This document shows, in pieces, positions 47,763 to 55,823 of a DNA stretch of 64,000 nt. Source of the DNA: Kushneria konosiri (GTDB lineage: Bacteria > Pseudomonadota > Gammaproteobacteria > Pseudomonadales > Halomonadaceae). The stretch spans positions 3,286,001-3,350,000 of the forward strand of contig NZ_CP021323.1 in NCBI RefSeq assembly GCF_002155145.1. Direction: 5' to 3'. The first letter of the stretch is position 1; each line of letters starts with the position of its first letter. The position numbers and the translations under genes are program-made. The notes under the pieces are model-generated. The model was not told the origin of the DNA. It made no database searches and was given only the letters and a program-made list of their open reading frames with translations.

Positions 47763-48644
47763 TTATCCTTGCCCATTGCCACTAGGCTGTGAACGAACGG
47801 CTCTTACATGCTCTTCCAGTTCGCTGAAGCTCGGTCGCTCGGTTGAATAGAGCACCTTGCGACCAAATTCGACGGCAATCGGCGGGGCATAACCATTCAG
47901 GTTGGCCAGAAGCGTGACCTTGATACACTGCAGCATCTTTTCGACTTCGCCGATCTGATGCCGGACATGAGTCGCCAGTGGCGTCACAAAACCATAGGCC
48001 AGCAATATGCCAAGAAAAGTACCGACCAGTGCCGCCGCAATCAGAGGACCGACTTCTTCAGGTGTCAGACCTTCGGCACCCAGTGCATGGACCACTCCCA
48101 TGACAGCGGCCACGATGCCGAAGGCTGGCAGGCCATCACCGACACCTGAAATGGCATTGACGGGAATCTCGGCTTCATGCTGAAACGTTTCAATCTCGTG
48201 ATCCATCAACGACTCGATCTCGAAGGCATCCATGTTGCCGCTGATCATCAGGCGCAGGTAGTCGGTCAAAAACTCCATGAGAAGAGGGTCTGCCATCAGC
48301 TTGGGATAGCGGGTAAACAAAGGGCTTTCTGCCGGAGCCTCAACATCACGCTCAAGCGCCATCATGCCCTCCTGGCGTCCCTTGGCCAGCAAGAGGTACA
48401 AAAGCGCCATGAGCTCCATGAAAAGCTCCTTGTTATATTTGACGCTCCCCTTGAGCTTTGGCACGACCCTCAGTGTGGCCTTGATCGCCTTACCATTGTT
48501 ACTGGCGATGAAGGCCCCCATGGCAGCACCACAAATGATGACGATCTCGGCCGGCTGTAGCAGCACGGCGAGGTGGCCGCCCACCATCATGTACCCCCCG
48601 ATTACCGAGGCAACAACAGCAACATATCCAAATAATATAAGCAC
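47763..48644 (-). CDS. motA: stator protein MotA
   Basis: MotA surrounds MotB as the ion-conducting ring. 293 residues, four membrane helices, close to the enteric proton-type MotA (LFGYVAVVASVIGGYMMVGG, GDGLPAFGIVAAVMGVVHAL, LLANLNGYAPPIAVEFGRKV). The start is GTG at 48644 with GAGGA upstream. In a salt-loving organism a proton-type stator is worth noting; a sodium-type stator could be elsewhere. Confidence 0.97.
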   Translation of the reverse strand: MLILFGYVAVVASVIGGYMMVGGHLAVLLQPAEIVIICGAAMGAFIASNNGKAIKATLRVVPKLKGSVKYNKELFMELMALLYLLLAKGRQEGMMALERDVEAPAESPLFTRYPKLMADPLLMEFLTDYLRLMISGNMDAFEIESLMDHEIETFQHEAEIPVNAISGVGDGLPAFGIVAAVMGVVHALGAEGLTPEEVGPLIAAALVGTFLGILLAYGFVTPLATHVRHQIGEVEKMLQCIKVTLLANLNGYAPPIAVEFGRKVLYSTERPSFSELEEHVRAVRSQPSGNGQG

Positions 48645-48676
48645 GGTAATTCCTCAGTATTCAGAATCTGGAGATA

Positions 48677-48703
48677 TCATCGGCCAAAAGTGGCTTGGCT
48701 TGA
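48677..48703 (-). promoter_or_regulatory. sigma-28 promoter candidate of motA
   Basis: On the minus strand TCAAG, then GCCGATGA, with 15 bases after TCAA: one mismatch in each box. It lies 33 bases before the motA GTG and matches the late-class position of motA in enteric bacteria. The 328-base gap 48645-48972 holds this site, the flhDC terminator and no gene. Confidence 0.55.
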
Positions 48704-48887
48704 GCGCCCATCTCATCAGATTCTTCAGGGAAAAAGGGATATGACGACTGCAGCAGTCGGAACCCTGCTCTCAGGAGAATAACGGCAAGGTTAAGGTCTT
48801 TTATGATCGATCAAAGGCAGGACTAGCTTCTGAAAAAGGGGCTATTTTGCTTTTTTGAAATGGTTGAGCCAGAAGAATAACCGGCAT

Positions 48888-48920
48888 AAAAAAACCCTGA
48901 CGGCGCAAGCTGTCAGGGCA
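48888..48920 (-). terminator. terminator after flhDC
   Basis: On the minus strand CCCTGAC...GTCAGGG with inner GC pairs is followed by seven T residues, about 75 bases after the flhC stop codon. Confidence 0.9.
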
Positions 48921-48972
48921 GTGGAAATGGTAATCATTGGATCATCAGGATGGTGATAAAGCCCCTTGGCCA

Positions 48973-49533
48973 TTACTGAGCGCCGCTTTCCTTTCTAATG
49001 CGCTCTCTCTCGGCAGCGCGGCGGGTTTTCCCGGCACGAGACGGCGGCTGGCAGATACCGCAGACAAAATCCTGATCAAGGCTATGCGCATGATTGACGA
49101 ATCTACCACTGCATGAGGTGCATGATGATAGTTGCATCATGTCGCTTTCAAAAAAGCGTACCAGCGTCCATGCCCGGGTTAGTCCCAACACGGCCTCGCC
49201 ATCCTCGAGCATGGAGATTTGCTCAAAATAGAGTCGGTAGGCCTTTATGATGGCCTCCATGCGATCACATCGACTCTGTTCCCGCAGGGAAAGATAAATA
49301 TTATAGAAAAGTGACGAATGAATATTGGGAAGCCACGTAATAAACCAGTCTGTCGAAAACGGGAGCATGCCCTTCGGCGGAGAAACACCACGCACTTCCT
49401 TGTAAAGGCGAATCAAACGCCCGCGAGAAAGGTCTGTTTCGGTTTCAAGCACCTGAAGCCTGGCGCCGAGCTCAATCAGCTCGATCGCCAGTTGTATATC
49501 GCGCACTTCATTGATGACGCTTTTATCGGCCAT
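48973..49533 (-). CDS. flhC: flagellar master regulator FlhC
   Basis: FlhC is the DNA-binding half of the FlhD4C2 activator of early flagellar operons. 186 residues with [40 protein letters not shown] and the four zinc-binding cysteines in CTSCSGRF and [11 protein letters not shown]. It overlaps flhD by 11 bases. Confidence 0.97.
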   Translation of the reverse strand: MADKSVINEVRDIQLAIELIELGARLQVLETETDLSRGRLIRLYKEVRGVSPPKGMLPFSTDWFITWLPNIHSSLFYNIYLSLREQSRCDRMEAIIKAYRLYFEQISMLEDGEAVLGLTRAWTLVRFFESDMMQLSSCTSCSGRFVNHAHSLDQDFVCGICQPPSRAGKTRRAAERERIRKESGAQ

Positions 49534-49879
49534 GATGGTGCCCCTTTTTCAGCACCACCTCCTCCGCGTCATCATGCATGCTGCCCGCCAGCAGGATAGC
49601 AGCATGAGTGCGCTTTAGATCATCTTCGCGCTGTTGGGTCGTCAACGATGAAAGCTGGGCAGGATCAACCAACGCAAAGTGGCACAGCAGCTGGTTGGAG
49701 TTCGCAAGCTTTGCAAGCTGCGAAATGGGTAGTGATGCCAGAGTATCAGCCATCTGCTCGTTCAGTTTTAGCCTGAACATGGCAGCAGAGCGATCTTCAT
49801 TCAAAAGCCTTTGTACCAGAAGCAGATAAGACAGATTGACGTTGCGAATATCGTCCAGCAAATGGCTTGTAGTCATCAT
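49523..49879 (-). CDS. flhD: flagellar master regulator FlhD
   Basis: FlhD partners FlhC. About 118 residues from the ATG pair at 49879/49876, which has GGAAGGGAA upstream. The frame is open to 49990, but the extra residues are unlike FlhD. The core [20 protein letters not shown] and [20 protein letters not shown] is typical. It is the first gene of the unit. Confidence 0.96.
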   Translation of the reverse strand: MMTTSHLLDDIRNVNLSYLLLVQRLLNEDRSAAMFRLKLNEQMADTLASLPISQLAKLANSNQLLCHFALVDPAQLSSLTTQQREDDLKRTHAAILLAGSMHDDAEEVVLKKGHHHGR

Positions 49880-50144
49880 GTTCCCTTCCCCTCGTCTTGA
49901 AAATTTATCCATGTCACGACTGGTACAACGGCGATTGTTAACGCTCTTGACCATTTTTCGTAACAGGATCATTGCCAGGTGAGGCGACACTATCCAACCA
50001 GAATGTTACGCCCCGTTACTTTCTGCAATATTGACACATCATACTTTACTACCACAACTATTTTTTTGATTAGTACGAAAACAATGTTTTCCTACCACCC
50101 TCCTTAAGACAATAGCAGAGAATTTAGTCAATAAAATCAACGTT
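49880..50144 (-). promoter_or_regulatory. flhDC upstream region
   Basis: About 265 AT-rich bases without a gene between flhD and the terminator at 50145. It must carry the flhDC promoter. I could not settle on one -35/-10 pair. GTTACGCCCCGTTAC near 50004-50018 is a direct repeat of GTTAC and may be a regulator site. Confidence 0.4.
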
Positions 50145-50180
50145 AGACGAAAAGGGCCCAAAAAGGGCCCCATTTCGTCT
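50145..50180 (-). terminator. terminator of the fliDST-fliK2-fhlB operon
   Basis: AGACGAAA pairs with TTTCGTCT and GGGCCC with GGGCCC around a short A loop. On the minus strand the tail is short, so strength is moderate, but the position after the last gene fits. Confidence 0.75.
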
Positions 50181-50232
50181 AATGAAAGAAATTTTTATGT
50201 ATCTTTTGATTTCTGAAATGTTTCTAAAAATT

Positions 50233-50520
50233 TCAGGTCGAGAGGGTGGCGTCGCGTTCAAGCTCATGTATCCAGCATAAAAGCTCCGCCAGCGCCAGAT
50301 ACAATTCTTTTGGGATGCGATCATCAAGATCGACATGTAAAAGCAGGTTTACCAGCTCCGGAGACTGATGCACAAAGATACCGCTTGCCTGCGCCTTCTC
50401 TATGATGGCATCAGCCGTCGTGCCATATCCCTTGGCCACCACACGCGGTGCTTCATTGCCATCATGCGCTATGGCGACAGCACGTTGACGGCCATCAGAA
50501 TAGTCTTTTGAGGATGTCAT
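50233..50520 (-). CDS. stand-alone FlhB C-terminal domain protein (FhlB-like)
   Basis: 95 residues aligning with the part of FlhB after its self-cleavage site: RAVAIAHDGNEAPRVVAKGY and IPKELYLALAELLCWIHELE match PTHFAVALAYKDDEMGAPRV and IPAALYTAVAEVLAWVYQLR of the full FlhB at 37137. It has no membrane part and no NPTH motif, so it cannot cleave itself. FhlB proteins can partly replace the FlhB C-terminus. Its start overlaps the stop of the FliK-like gene by four bases, so the two are translated together. Confidence 0.88.
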   Translation of the reverse strand: MTSSKDYSDGRQRAVAIAHDGNEAPRVVAKGYGTTADAIIEKAQASGIFVHQSPELVNLLLHVDLDDRIPKELYLALAELLCWIHELERDATLST

Positions 50521-51599
50521 GCTGATCCACCCTCATGATCACTTGCGTTCTGGGGAGTGAAATGCAGATTGGCGAGTTGTAACCCGGCTCCGGCCATCCT
50601 TTCATCAAGATGGCGTCCCTGCACGGTCATCCAGGCTAGATGAGAAAGCCCTACCCTACCGCTGATGTTAATGACCCTGTCCTGAAGGCTGATCTCAAGA
50701 TCAACAGTGCCCAGGGTTGGCAACATCAGCTTCAGCTTAGAGCGCCAGATCTGCCGAGCTTCCTGTGTATTCTCGCCGTCTGATTCCTCGGGCTGCTGCT
50801 CGATTTCCCAATGCACCGGTATTTGAGGCGTTAGAAAGCCTTCCCATCGAACCAGCGGAGAGGCCATGAGTTCCAGTTGATGGCGAAGAATGCCCTGGAG
50901 GTTATCCTGAGCAGATGGCATGGCGCCTCCCCCACTTTCGCGTTCCGAAGGAGTACTTAGGGCCTGTAGCGCATGGCGTTCACGGCTGATCGTGGAGAGA
51001 GTATCGTATGACCGGTCGGCATCAGTCGATGTCTGATGTCCAGTTGGAACAGGCTGAAATAACCTGTTTTGTGGTTCCTTGAGTAACGCCTGCTGGTCGT
51101 ACTGACCCAGAAGCCATTGACGAAGGTGCGACTCATAAAAAAGGCCGCTATTCCTGATCTGCGAGGCGAGAGTTGCTGCAAGTACAGGCGTTTTCAGGGA
51201 TTCTTCCGTCGACAGCAAAACCGAGTCAGTACTGACAACCGGTGCTGTGGCAGGAAATTTCTCCAGAATACGCGAAATGGCTCTGGCTTCAGCACTAAAG
51301 TGTGTTTTGGAAGACCCAGGCACGCTATCCGAAGCCGTGTCCTGAAAAAACAGCCCCTGGTTAGAAGTTAAAACACGAGCAGATGACTTGTCAGGTATAT
51401 TGGCTCTTGCGGCCGCATCATCACTGTGACGCTCCAGCGTTTCATCAGGCGTATCCGAGGTACCATGACGCACGGCTGGTGTATAAGTCACGCTTCCCAA
51501 AGGCAAATCGGGTTGCCGTGAAGCAACCCGATCAAGATCCGCGCGACGCCCCAAGACATTGTGAAGCAGGGTATCCAGCAGTGGCGTGATGCTACTCAT
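50517..51599 (-). CDS. second FliK-like hook-length control protein
   Basis: 360 residues. The first ~230 are low-complexity with no clear domain. The last ~100 resemble the FliK C-terminal domain: LKLMLPTLGTVDLEISLQDR followed by VINISGRV, then HLDERMAGAGLQLANLHF. FliK of this organism is encoded in the fliF operon, so this is a paralogue. It is next to the FhlB-like gene and near fliD, which suggests a role in the export switch. It begins two bases after the FliT stop codon. Confidence 0.78.
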   Translation of the reverse strand: MSSITPLLDTLLHNVLGRRADLDRVASRQPDLPLGSVTYTPAVRHGTSDTPDETLERHSDDAAARANIPDKSSARVLTSNQGLFFQDTASDSVPGSSKTHFSAEARAISRILEKFPATAPVVSTDSVLLSTEESLKTPVLAATLASQIRNSGLFYESHLRQWLLGQYDQQALLKEPQNRLFQPVPTGHQTSTDADRSYDTLSTISRERHALQALSTPSERESGGGAMPSAQDNLQGILRHQLELMASPLVRWEGFLTPQIPVHWEIEQQPEESDGENTQEARQIWRSKLKLMLPTLGTVDLEISLQDRVINISGRVGLSHLAWMTVQGRHLDERMAGAGLQLANLHFTPQNASDHEGGSA

Positions 51600-51601
51600 G
51601 G

Positions 51602-51952
51602 CTATTCCCCCACTGGGGCTGATGTCGCACTATAAGCACGGTTGACCTGCTGCTGCACCCGGTTTTTCTCCATCAGCTGGCTAAGCTCATCAAGCCTTTG
51701 CTGCAATAGCGTATGAAGCTTTTGGTCGTTTTCCAGAAGCTGAGCCAGAATTTTCTTTTTGTGTACCTGACGTTCACTATCCAGTGTGATCTGTTCATCG
51801 CGCATTCGAAGCCGATCAATTTCACACAGGTAATCATGCTCAAGCTCGATAAGCTTGTGCCACTGCCCGGTGCCAGCGTGATCCAGCATTTCCTGACTTA
51901 CTCTCAGGGCCCGCTCATAGCCATGGATGATCAGAGCACGTTTTTTTTCCAT
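51602..51952 (-). CDS. fliT: FliT-like export chaperone
   Basis: 116 residues from ATG at 51952, one base after the fliS stop codon; the open frame to 52024 lies inside fliS. The protein is helical and charged (MEKKRALIIHGYERALRVSQ), typical of FliT, the chaperone of the cap protein FliD and in enteric bacteria a brake on FlhDC. FliT is poorly conserved; the call leans on fliD-fliS-fliT order. Confidence 0.85.
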   Translation of the reverse strand: MEKKRALIIHGYERALRVSQEMLDHAGTGQWHKLIELEHDYLCEIDRLRMRDEQITLDSERQVHKKKILAQLLENDQKLHTLLQQRLDELSQLMEKNRVQQQVNRAYSATSAPVGE

Positions 51953-51953
51953 G

Positions 51954-52370
51954 TCAGACCTGAGCTGCTGCGGCAGGTTGCTGAGAAGTCGAACCGATTT
52001 CCTTCCACGCCCCGGAAATATCACTTAAAAGTCTTTCAACATGCTCCAACAATGCCTTGTCATTGGAAACATTGGCTTTTAAAAGTGAACGTGACATGTA
52101 CTCATAAAGCGATGACAAACGCTCTGCCAATTCACCACCGCGTGTCATGTCCAGGCTCGCCCGTAGTCCACCATCAATGATATCGATGGCCTTCGAAATG
52201 GCCATACCTCTACCGGCAATGTCGTGATGCTCCATGGCCCACTTGGCCTTGAATATGGCCGCCATGGCACCGTCGAACAGCATGACGATCAGCTGATGGG
52301 GAGAGGCACTCATGGCGCCCGTCTCTACACCTACTGATGCGTAGGTACTTGCCCCTCTTTGTGTATACAT
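51954..52370 (-). CDS. fliS: flagellin export chaperone FliS
   Basis: FliS keeps flagellin monomers from polymerising in the cytoplasm. 138 residues with TGAMSASPHQLIVMLFDGAM and KAIDIIDGGLRASLDMTRGG. Follows fliD by 26 bases. Confidence 0.97.
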   Translation of the reverse strand: MYTQRGASTYASVGVETGAMSASPHQLIVMLFDGAMAAIFKAKWAMEHHDIAGRGMAISKAIDIIDGGLRASLDMTRGGELAERLSSLYEYMSRSLLKANVSNDKALLEHVERLLSDISGAWKEIGSTSQQPAAAAQV

Positions 52371-52396
52371 AATGGATATCCGCCAATATTGACCGA

Positions 52397-53761
52397 TTAG
52401 CTGTTAGAAGAACTGTTAAGGGCTTCGAACTGCTGACTGAGGTATGATTGTGTATTGTTAAGTTTGGACATCATCAAATCGAGCTGCTGGAATTGCTTTT
52501 TGTAGCGATCTACCGTGGCATCGATGGTTTCCTGCATGCGCACGCTCTGAGCCTTAAGACTTGCCTTTGAGCTTTCAAGGCCGGCTTCTGCACTGCTAAC
52601 CGCCCCATTGGTGGCCAGCATTGACTCGATGCTGGCATCAAGTCTGGCCGCGATGCCGGTCTTGCCATCGCCGACAAACAGACCCCTCATGCCTTCTAGA
52701 TTATTGGCTAGGGCCTCGTCGAGCTTTTTCTCATCGGTTATCTCGAGCTTGCCACTTTTGCTGAGATCCTTGCTAAAGCTAATGCCGGCCTCGAAGAGAT
52801 AGTTCATGCCCTCACCGTTGACGGCACTGCTCATGACACCTCGCAGCGTGCTCTGAACGGAGCGCACGGTACTATTGCCGGTCAGCACGCCGCTTTTAAC
52901 CTTGTCACCCTCATTGTCAACCTTGGTCAGCGACGTGATCTTGTCATTTAGGGCGTTGTAGGCCTTTACAAAATCCTGTACGGCGGTCTTAACGGACTCC
53001 GTATCTTGACTAACTGTCAGCTTTGTCGATGCTCCGGCTGCTGTCGTTTCAACAAGATTGAGCGTTACGCCCTGAATGGCATCTTCAACGGTGTTAGAAG
53101 AGCTTTTAATAGGCAAACCATTAACTGTCAGAGACGCATCTGACGCGGCGACTGTTTCAGTAGCACCGGAAAAAATTCCCTCAAGAGCAGTATTCTCGCT
53201 TGAAAAGGACATGGTTGCACCGGCGCCCGTGGTCTGAGAATTCAGCACCAAACGGTAAGGCGTACCACTGCCATCATTGACGATGGAGGCTGTCACGCCG
53301 GCATCAGCCTTGTTAATGGCATCGCGAATGCCAGCCAGCGAACCATCAGTAATTTCGACAGGAGTGGACTTGGTGCCCACATTGACGTTCAGTGTTCCTG
53401 TTCCGATAGAATTTGTCGTATCAGAACGTCCGGCAGTGGCTAGAGACTGCGCGGTGGCCAGAGAGTCGATCTTAATACTATAGCTACCTGCGGCCGCGGT
53501 ACTGCCGGCAGTCGCCGTCAATGCAGAACCGCTCACCTGCGAAGCAAAGCCTTCATAAAGCTTTCCACTGTTGAGCTTTTGAGCCGCTGCTTGGAAGCTT
53601 TCAAGCGATGTCCTTAGTTGACCAAAGCCGGAAAGCTTGGCGTCAGTCGAATTAAACTTTTTGGTAATGGGCTCCAGCTTTCCCTGCTCTGACTTCTTGA
53701 GGCCGTCAAGCAGCGAGGTGAGATTAAGATTGGAGCCGACACCCAGTGATTCGATAGCCAT
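52397..53761 (-). CDS. fliD: filament cap protein FliD
   Basis: FliD (HAP2) caps the filament and folds incoming flagellin. 454 residues: N-terminal LGVGSNLNLTSLLDGLKKSE, central Flagellin-IN-like segments (SYSIKIDSLATAQSLATAGR; ASDASLTVNGLPIKSSSNTV) and the C-terminal coiled coil (DATVDRYKKQFQQLDLMMSK). AGAG precedes the ATG. Preceded by a sigma-28 site. Confidence 0.97.
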   Translation of the reverse strand: MAIESLGVGSNLNLTSLLDGLKKSEQGKLEPITKKFNSTDAKLSGFGQLRTSLESFQAAAQKLNSGKLYEGFASQVSGSALTATAGSTAAAGSYSIKIDSLATAQSLATAGRSDTTNSIGTGTLNVNVGTKSTPVEITDGSLAGIRDAINKADAGVTASIVNDGSGTPYRLVLNSQTTGAGATMSFSSENTALEGIFSGATETVAASDASLTVNGLPIKSSSNTVEDAIQGVTLNLVETTAAGASTKLTVSQDTESVKTAVQDFVKAYNALNDKITSLTKVDNEGDKVKSGVLTGNSTVRSVQSTLRGVMSSAVNGEGMNYLFEAGISFSKDLSKSGKLEITDEKKLDEALANNLEGMRGLFVGDGKTGIAARLDASIESMLATNGAVSSAEAGLESSKASLKAQSVRMQETIDATVDRYKKQFQQLDLMMSKLNNTQSYLSQQFEALNSSSNS

Positions 53762-53825
53762 TTATAACTCTCCGGAATGGTGAATCCTAGCAGGCAAGAG
53801 CGGATTCATTGTTCTCTTGGTGACT

Positions 53826-53852
53826 CTATCGGCAGCCATCGCAGAATATTTA
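53826..53852 (-). promoter_or_regulatory. sigma-28 promoter of fliD, overlapping the cysQ stop codon
   Basis: On the minus strand TAAA (53852-53849), 15 bases, then GCCGATAG (53833-53826): one mismatch. The TAAA includes the TAA stop of the upstream cysQ-like gene. It is 65 bases before the fliD ATG. No terminator lies between the two genes. Confidence 0.78.
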
Positions 53853-54689
53853 AGGCGCTGTACCAATAGAGAGATTCAAAAGCCCCGGGTGGTTCCACTT
53901 TTCAGCGAGCCCTTGCCCAAGCGCAACGAAATCCGGGTTGACCAGTGAATGGTGCTGATTGTATCGGAGAGGCTCTTTAACCTTATGCGTCTCGGTGTCC
54001 AACCGAAGAACGGTACCGCCGGCTTCATCAAGGATAATGTGGGCAGCCCCCGTATCCCATTCACATGTGGCACCGGGCCTTGGGTAACAATCGGCGGCAC
54101 CTTCTGCAATGCGACAAAACTTGAGAGAACTTCCCACCCCTTCAAACTCGTATGATGGCAGAACCTTCAAAAGGCGCTCCATCTCATGACCGCCATGAGA
54201 ACGACTTCCTACAATCCGGAGGGGCTGATCGGGATGCCAAGTGGTCGTAGCGATACGCCTTGCTGGCTCACCCGGACTTTGACGCCATGCTCCCTGGTCT
54301 TTCACGGCATACCACATGGTGTTCAAAACGGGAGCAGCGATCACTCCGAGGATCGGCCTGCCTTCATGAACCAAAGCGATATTGACCGTAAACTCGCCAT
54401 TTCGGTTGATAAACTCCCTCGTGCCATCCAAGGGGTCTATCAACCAGAAAGTTGTCCACGACAGTCGGTCTTCAATATCAGCAGCAGCTGACTCCTCCGA
54501 TAGGATGGGCCATGCAGGACGCAAAACGGATAGTCGCCGTGAAATTAATTGATTTGCCGAGAGATCGGCCTGAGTCAGAGGGCTACTATCCTTTTTGTCA
54601 GTCACTTCTATCGGGTTCTGATAGACCTCCAGAATGGCGTCACAGGCCTCCCAGGCAATTCTTTTGATGGATTCAAGCAGTTCGTTCAT
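53850..54689 (-). CDS. cysQ: 3'(2'),5'-bisphosphate nucleotidase, CysQ type
   Basis: This enzyme recycles the phosphoadenosine product of sulfate assimilation. 279 residues of the inositol-monophosphatase fold with the metal sites ILSEES and WLIDPLDGTREFINRNGEF, and WDTGAAHIILDEAGG near the C-terminus. It stands between the flagellar and polysaccharide genes. In other genomes cysQ is often unlinked to either; a tie to sulfated polysaccharide is possible but not shown. Confidence 0.93.
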   Translation of the reverse strand: MNELLESIKRIAWEACDAILEVYQNPIEVTDKKDSSPLTQADLSANQLISRRLSVLRPAWPILSEESAAADIEDRLSWTTFWLIDPLDGTREFINRNGEFTVNIALVHEGRPILGVIAAPVLNTMWYAVKDQGAWRQSPGEPARRIATTTWHPDQPLRIVGSRSHGGHEMERLLKVLPSYEFEGVGSSLKFCRIAEGAADCYPRPGATCEWDTGAAHIILDEAGGTVLRLDTETHKVKEPLRYNQHHSLVNPDFVALGQGLAEKWNHPGLLNLSIGTAP

Positions 54690-54821
54690 GGGTTCGTTTC
54701 CTATCCCTCTTGCCTGGACACTATACGTGGTGCATCAACGCCAGCCGAGCCCTTCGGGCCATTTTGCATAAGCCGAGTAACGCAGATTTTAAACTGCTTA
54801 TTGCATGATCATTGGCTGAAA

Positions 54822-54860
54822 AACAAAAACCCCGGTACAGGATTGAAACCTGTACCGGGG
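54822..54860 (-). terminator. terminator of the polysaccharide operon
   Basis: CCCCGGTACAGG and CCTGTACCGGGG form a 12-base perfect stem; on the minus strand it is followed by TTTTTGTTTTTC. It lies 38 bases after the last glycosyltransferase gene. Confidence 0.9.
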
Positions 54861-54897
54861 CAAATGCAATACCAGTCATCCTATCAGGCAGAACGTT

Positions 54898-55719
54898 TCA
54901 GCCCGACGGCTTTTTACGAAGAACGCCTTGGTAGATGGCAGCCAGCAATTTTTCCGGCATAAGTCGCAACGGCGCTCTTTTGAGCACGTTCATACACATG
55001 GTAACCGGGCCTACAAACCCCATATCGAGAAACTTCTTCTGAAGCTTCACGTCTTGTTTGAAGTAACCCCATCCCCGTCTTCTAGCCAACATGCCGTTGC
55101 CTACCCGGGCGTTGACAAGGATGTCTCCAACATTATCGATATGTCCCCCCTGACATAGAAGACGCACCCAAAGATAATAATCTTCAACACCTGCAAAATG
55201 TTTATAACCACCCGCCTTCAAAATAGCAGCTCGGCGAAACATGACCGTCATGTGATTAACCGGACAGCGCGAACGAGCAAAGCGAGCCACCTGCTCCTTA
55301 CCTGTAGGCAGTTCGCGGATGGCATGAGGTTTTTGCGGATCTTCGTTGAATTCGGCAATGGCTCCGCCAAGTATATCGACTTCAGGATGAGCGGCCATGT
55401 AATTGACCTGCAGCTCGAAGCGTCCGGGGCAGCAATGATCATCGGTATCCATTCTGGCAACAAGATCGTTACGACAACGCTCAAGGCCAGCATTGAGTGC
55501 CTCACCCAAACCCTTATTTTGCGGCAGCCTTACTGAAGTGATACTCAAAGTAGATCGGTATTCATCAAGTGCTGCCTGCAGCTGATCGTTGATGGGCCCA
55601 TCTTCGACGATGACAACCTCGTCAGGCTGCACACTCTGTATCCTGATGCTTTCAAGGCACTCACGTAGAAAGCGTGGTGACTCCTTGTCATATACAGACA
55701 TCAGCACCGAAAATTTCAT
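54898..55719 (-). CDS. family 2 glycosyltransferase
   Basis: 273 residues. GT-A fold with FSVLMSVYDKESPRFLRECL, VVIVEDGPI, the metal-binding DTDD in LVARMDTDDHC, and VEDYYLWVRLL as the acceptor-side motif. It resembles AmsE-type transferases of exopolysaccharide loci. Sugar and linkage cannot be predicted. GC content is closer to the genome than in the genes upstream. Last gene of the operon. Confidence 0.9.
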   Translation of the reverse strand: MKFSVLMSVYDKESPRFLRECLESIRIQSVQPDEVVIVEDGPINDQLQAALDEYRSTLSITSVRLPQNKGLGEALNAGLERCRNDLVARMDTDDHCCPGRFELQVNYMAAHPEVDILGGAIAEFNEDPQKPHAIRELPTGKEQVARFARSRCPVNHMTVMFRRAAILKAGGYKHFAGVEDYYLWVRLLCQGGHIDNVGDILVNARVGNGMLARRRGWGYFKQDVKLQKKFLDMGFVGPVTMCMNVLKRAPLRLMPEKLLAAIYQGVLRKKPSG

Positions 55720-55823
55720 TTTGACGTTTACCTACTTATTGATATGTCTGCTCGACCATGATGCTATCCAGCAAGGGTTAAAATCCGCACTTTACCAGAT
55801 CAACAAAAAATCACGGTATCGAA

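Noticed and set aside
48661-48744. Plus-strand frame crossing the motA start region
   Set aside because: It is antisense to motA over most of its length and overlaps the motA promoter candidate.
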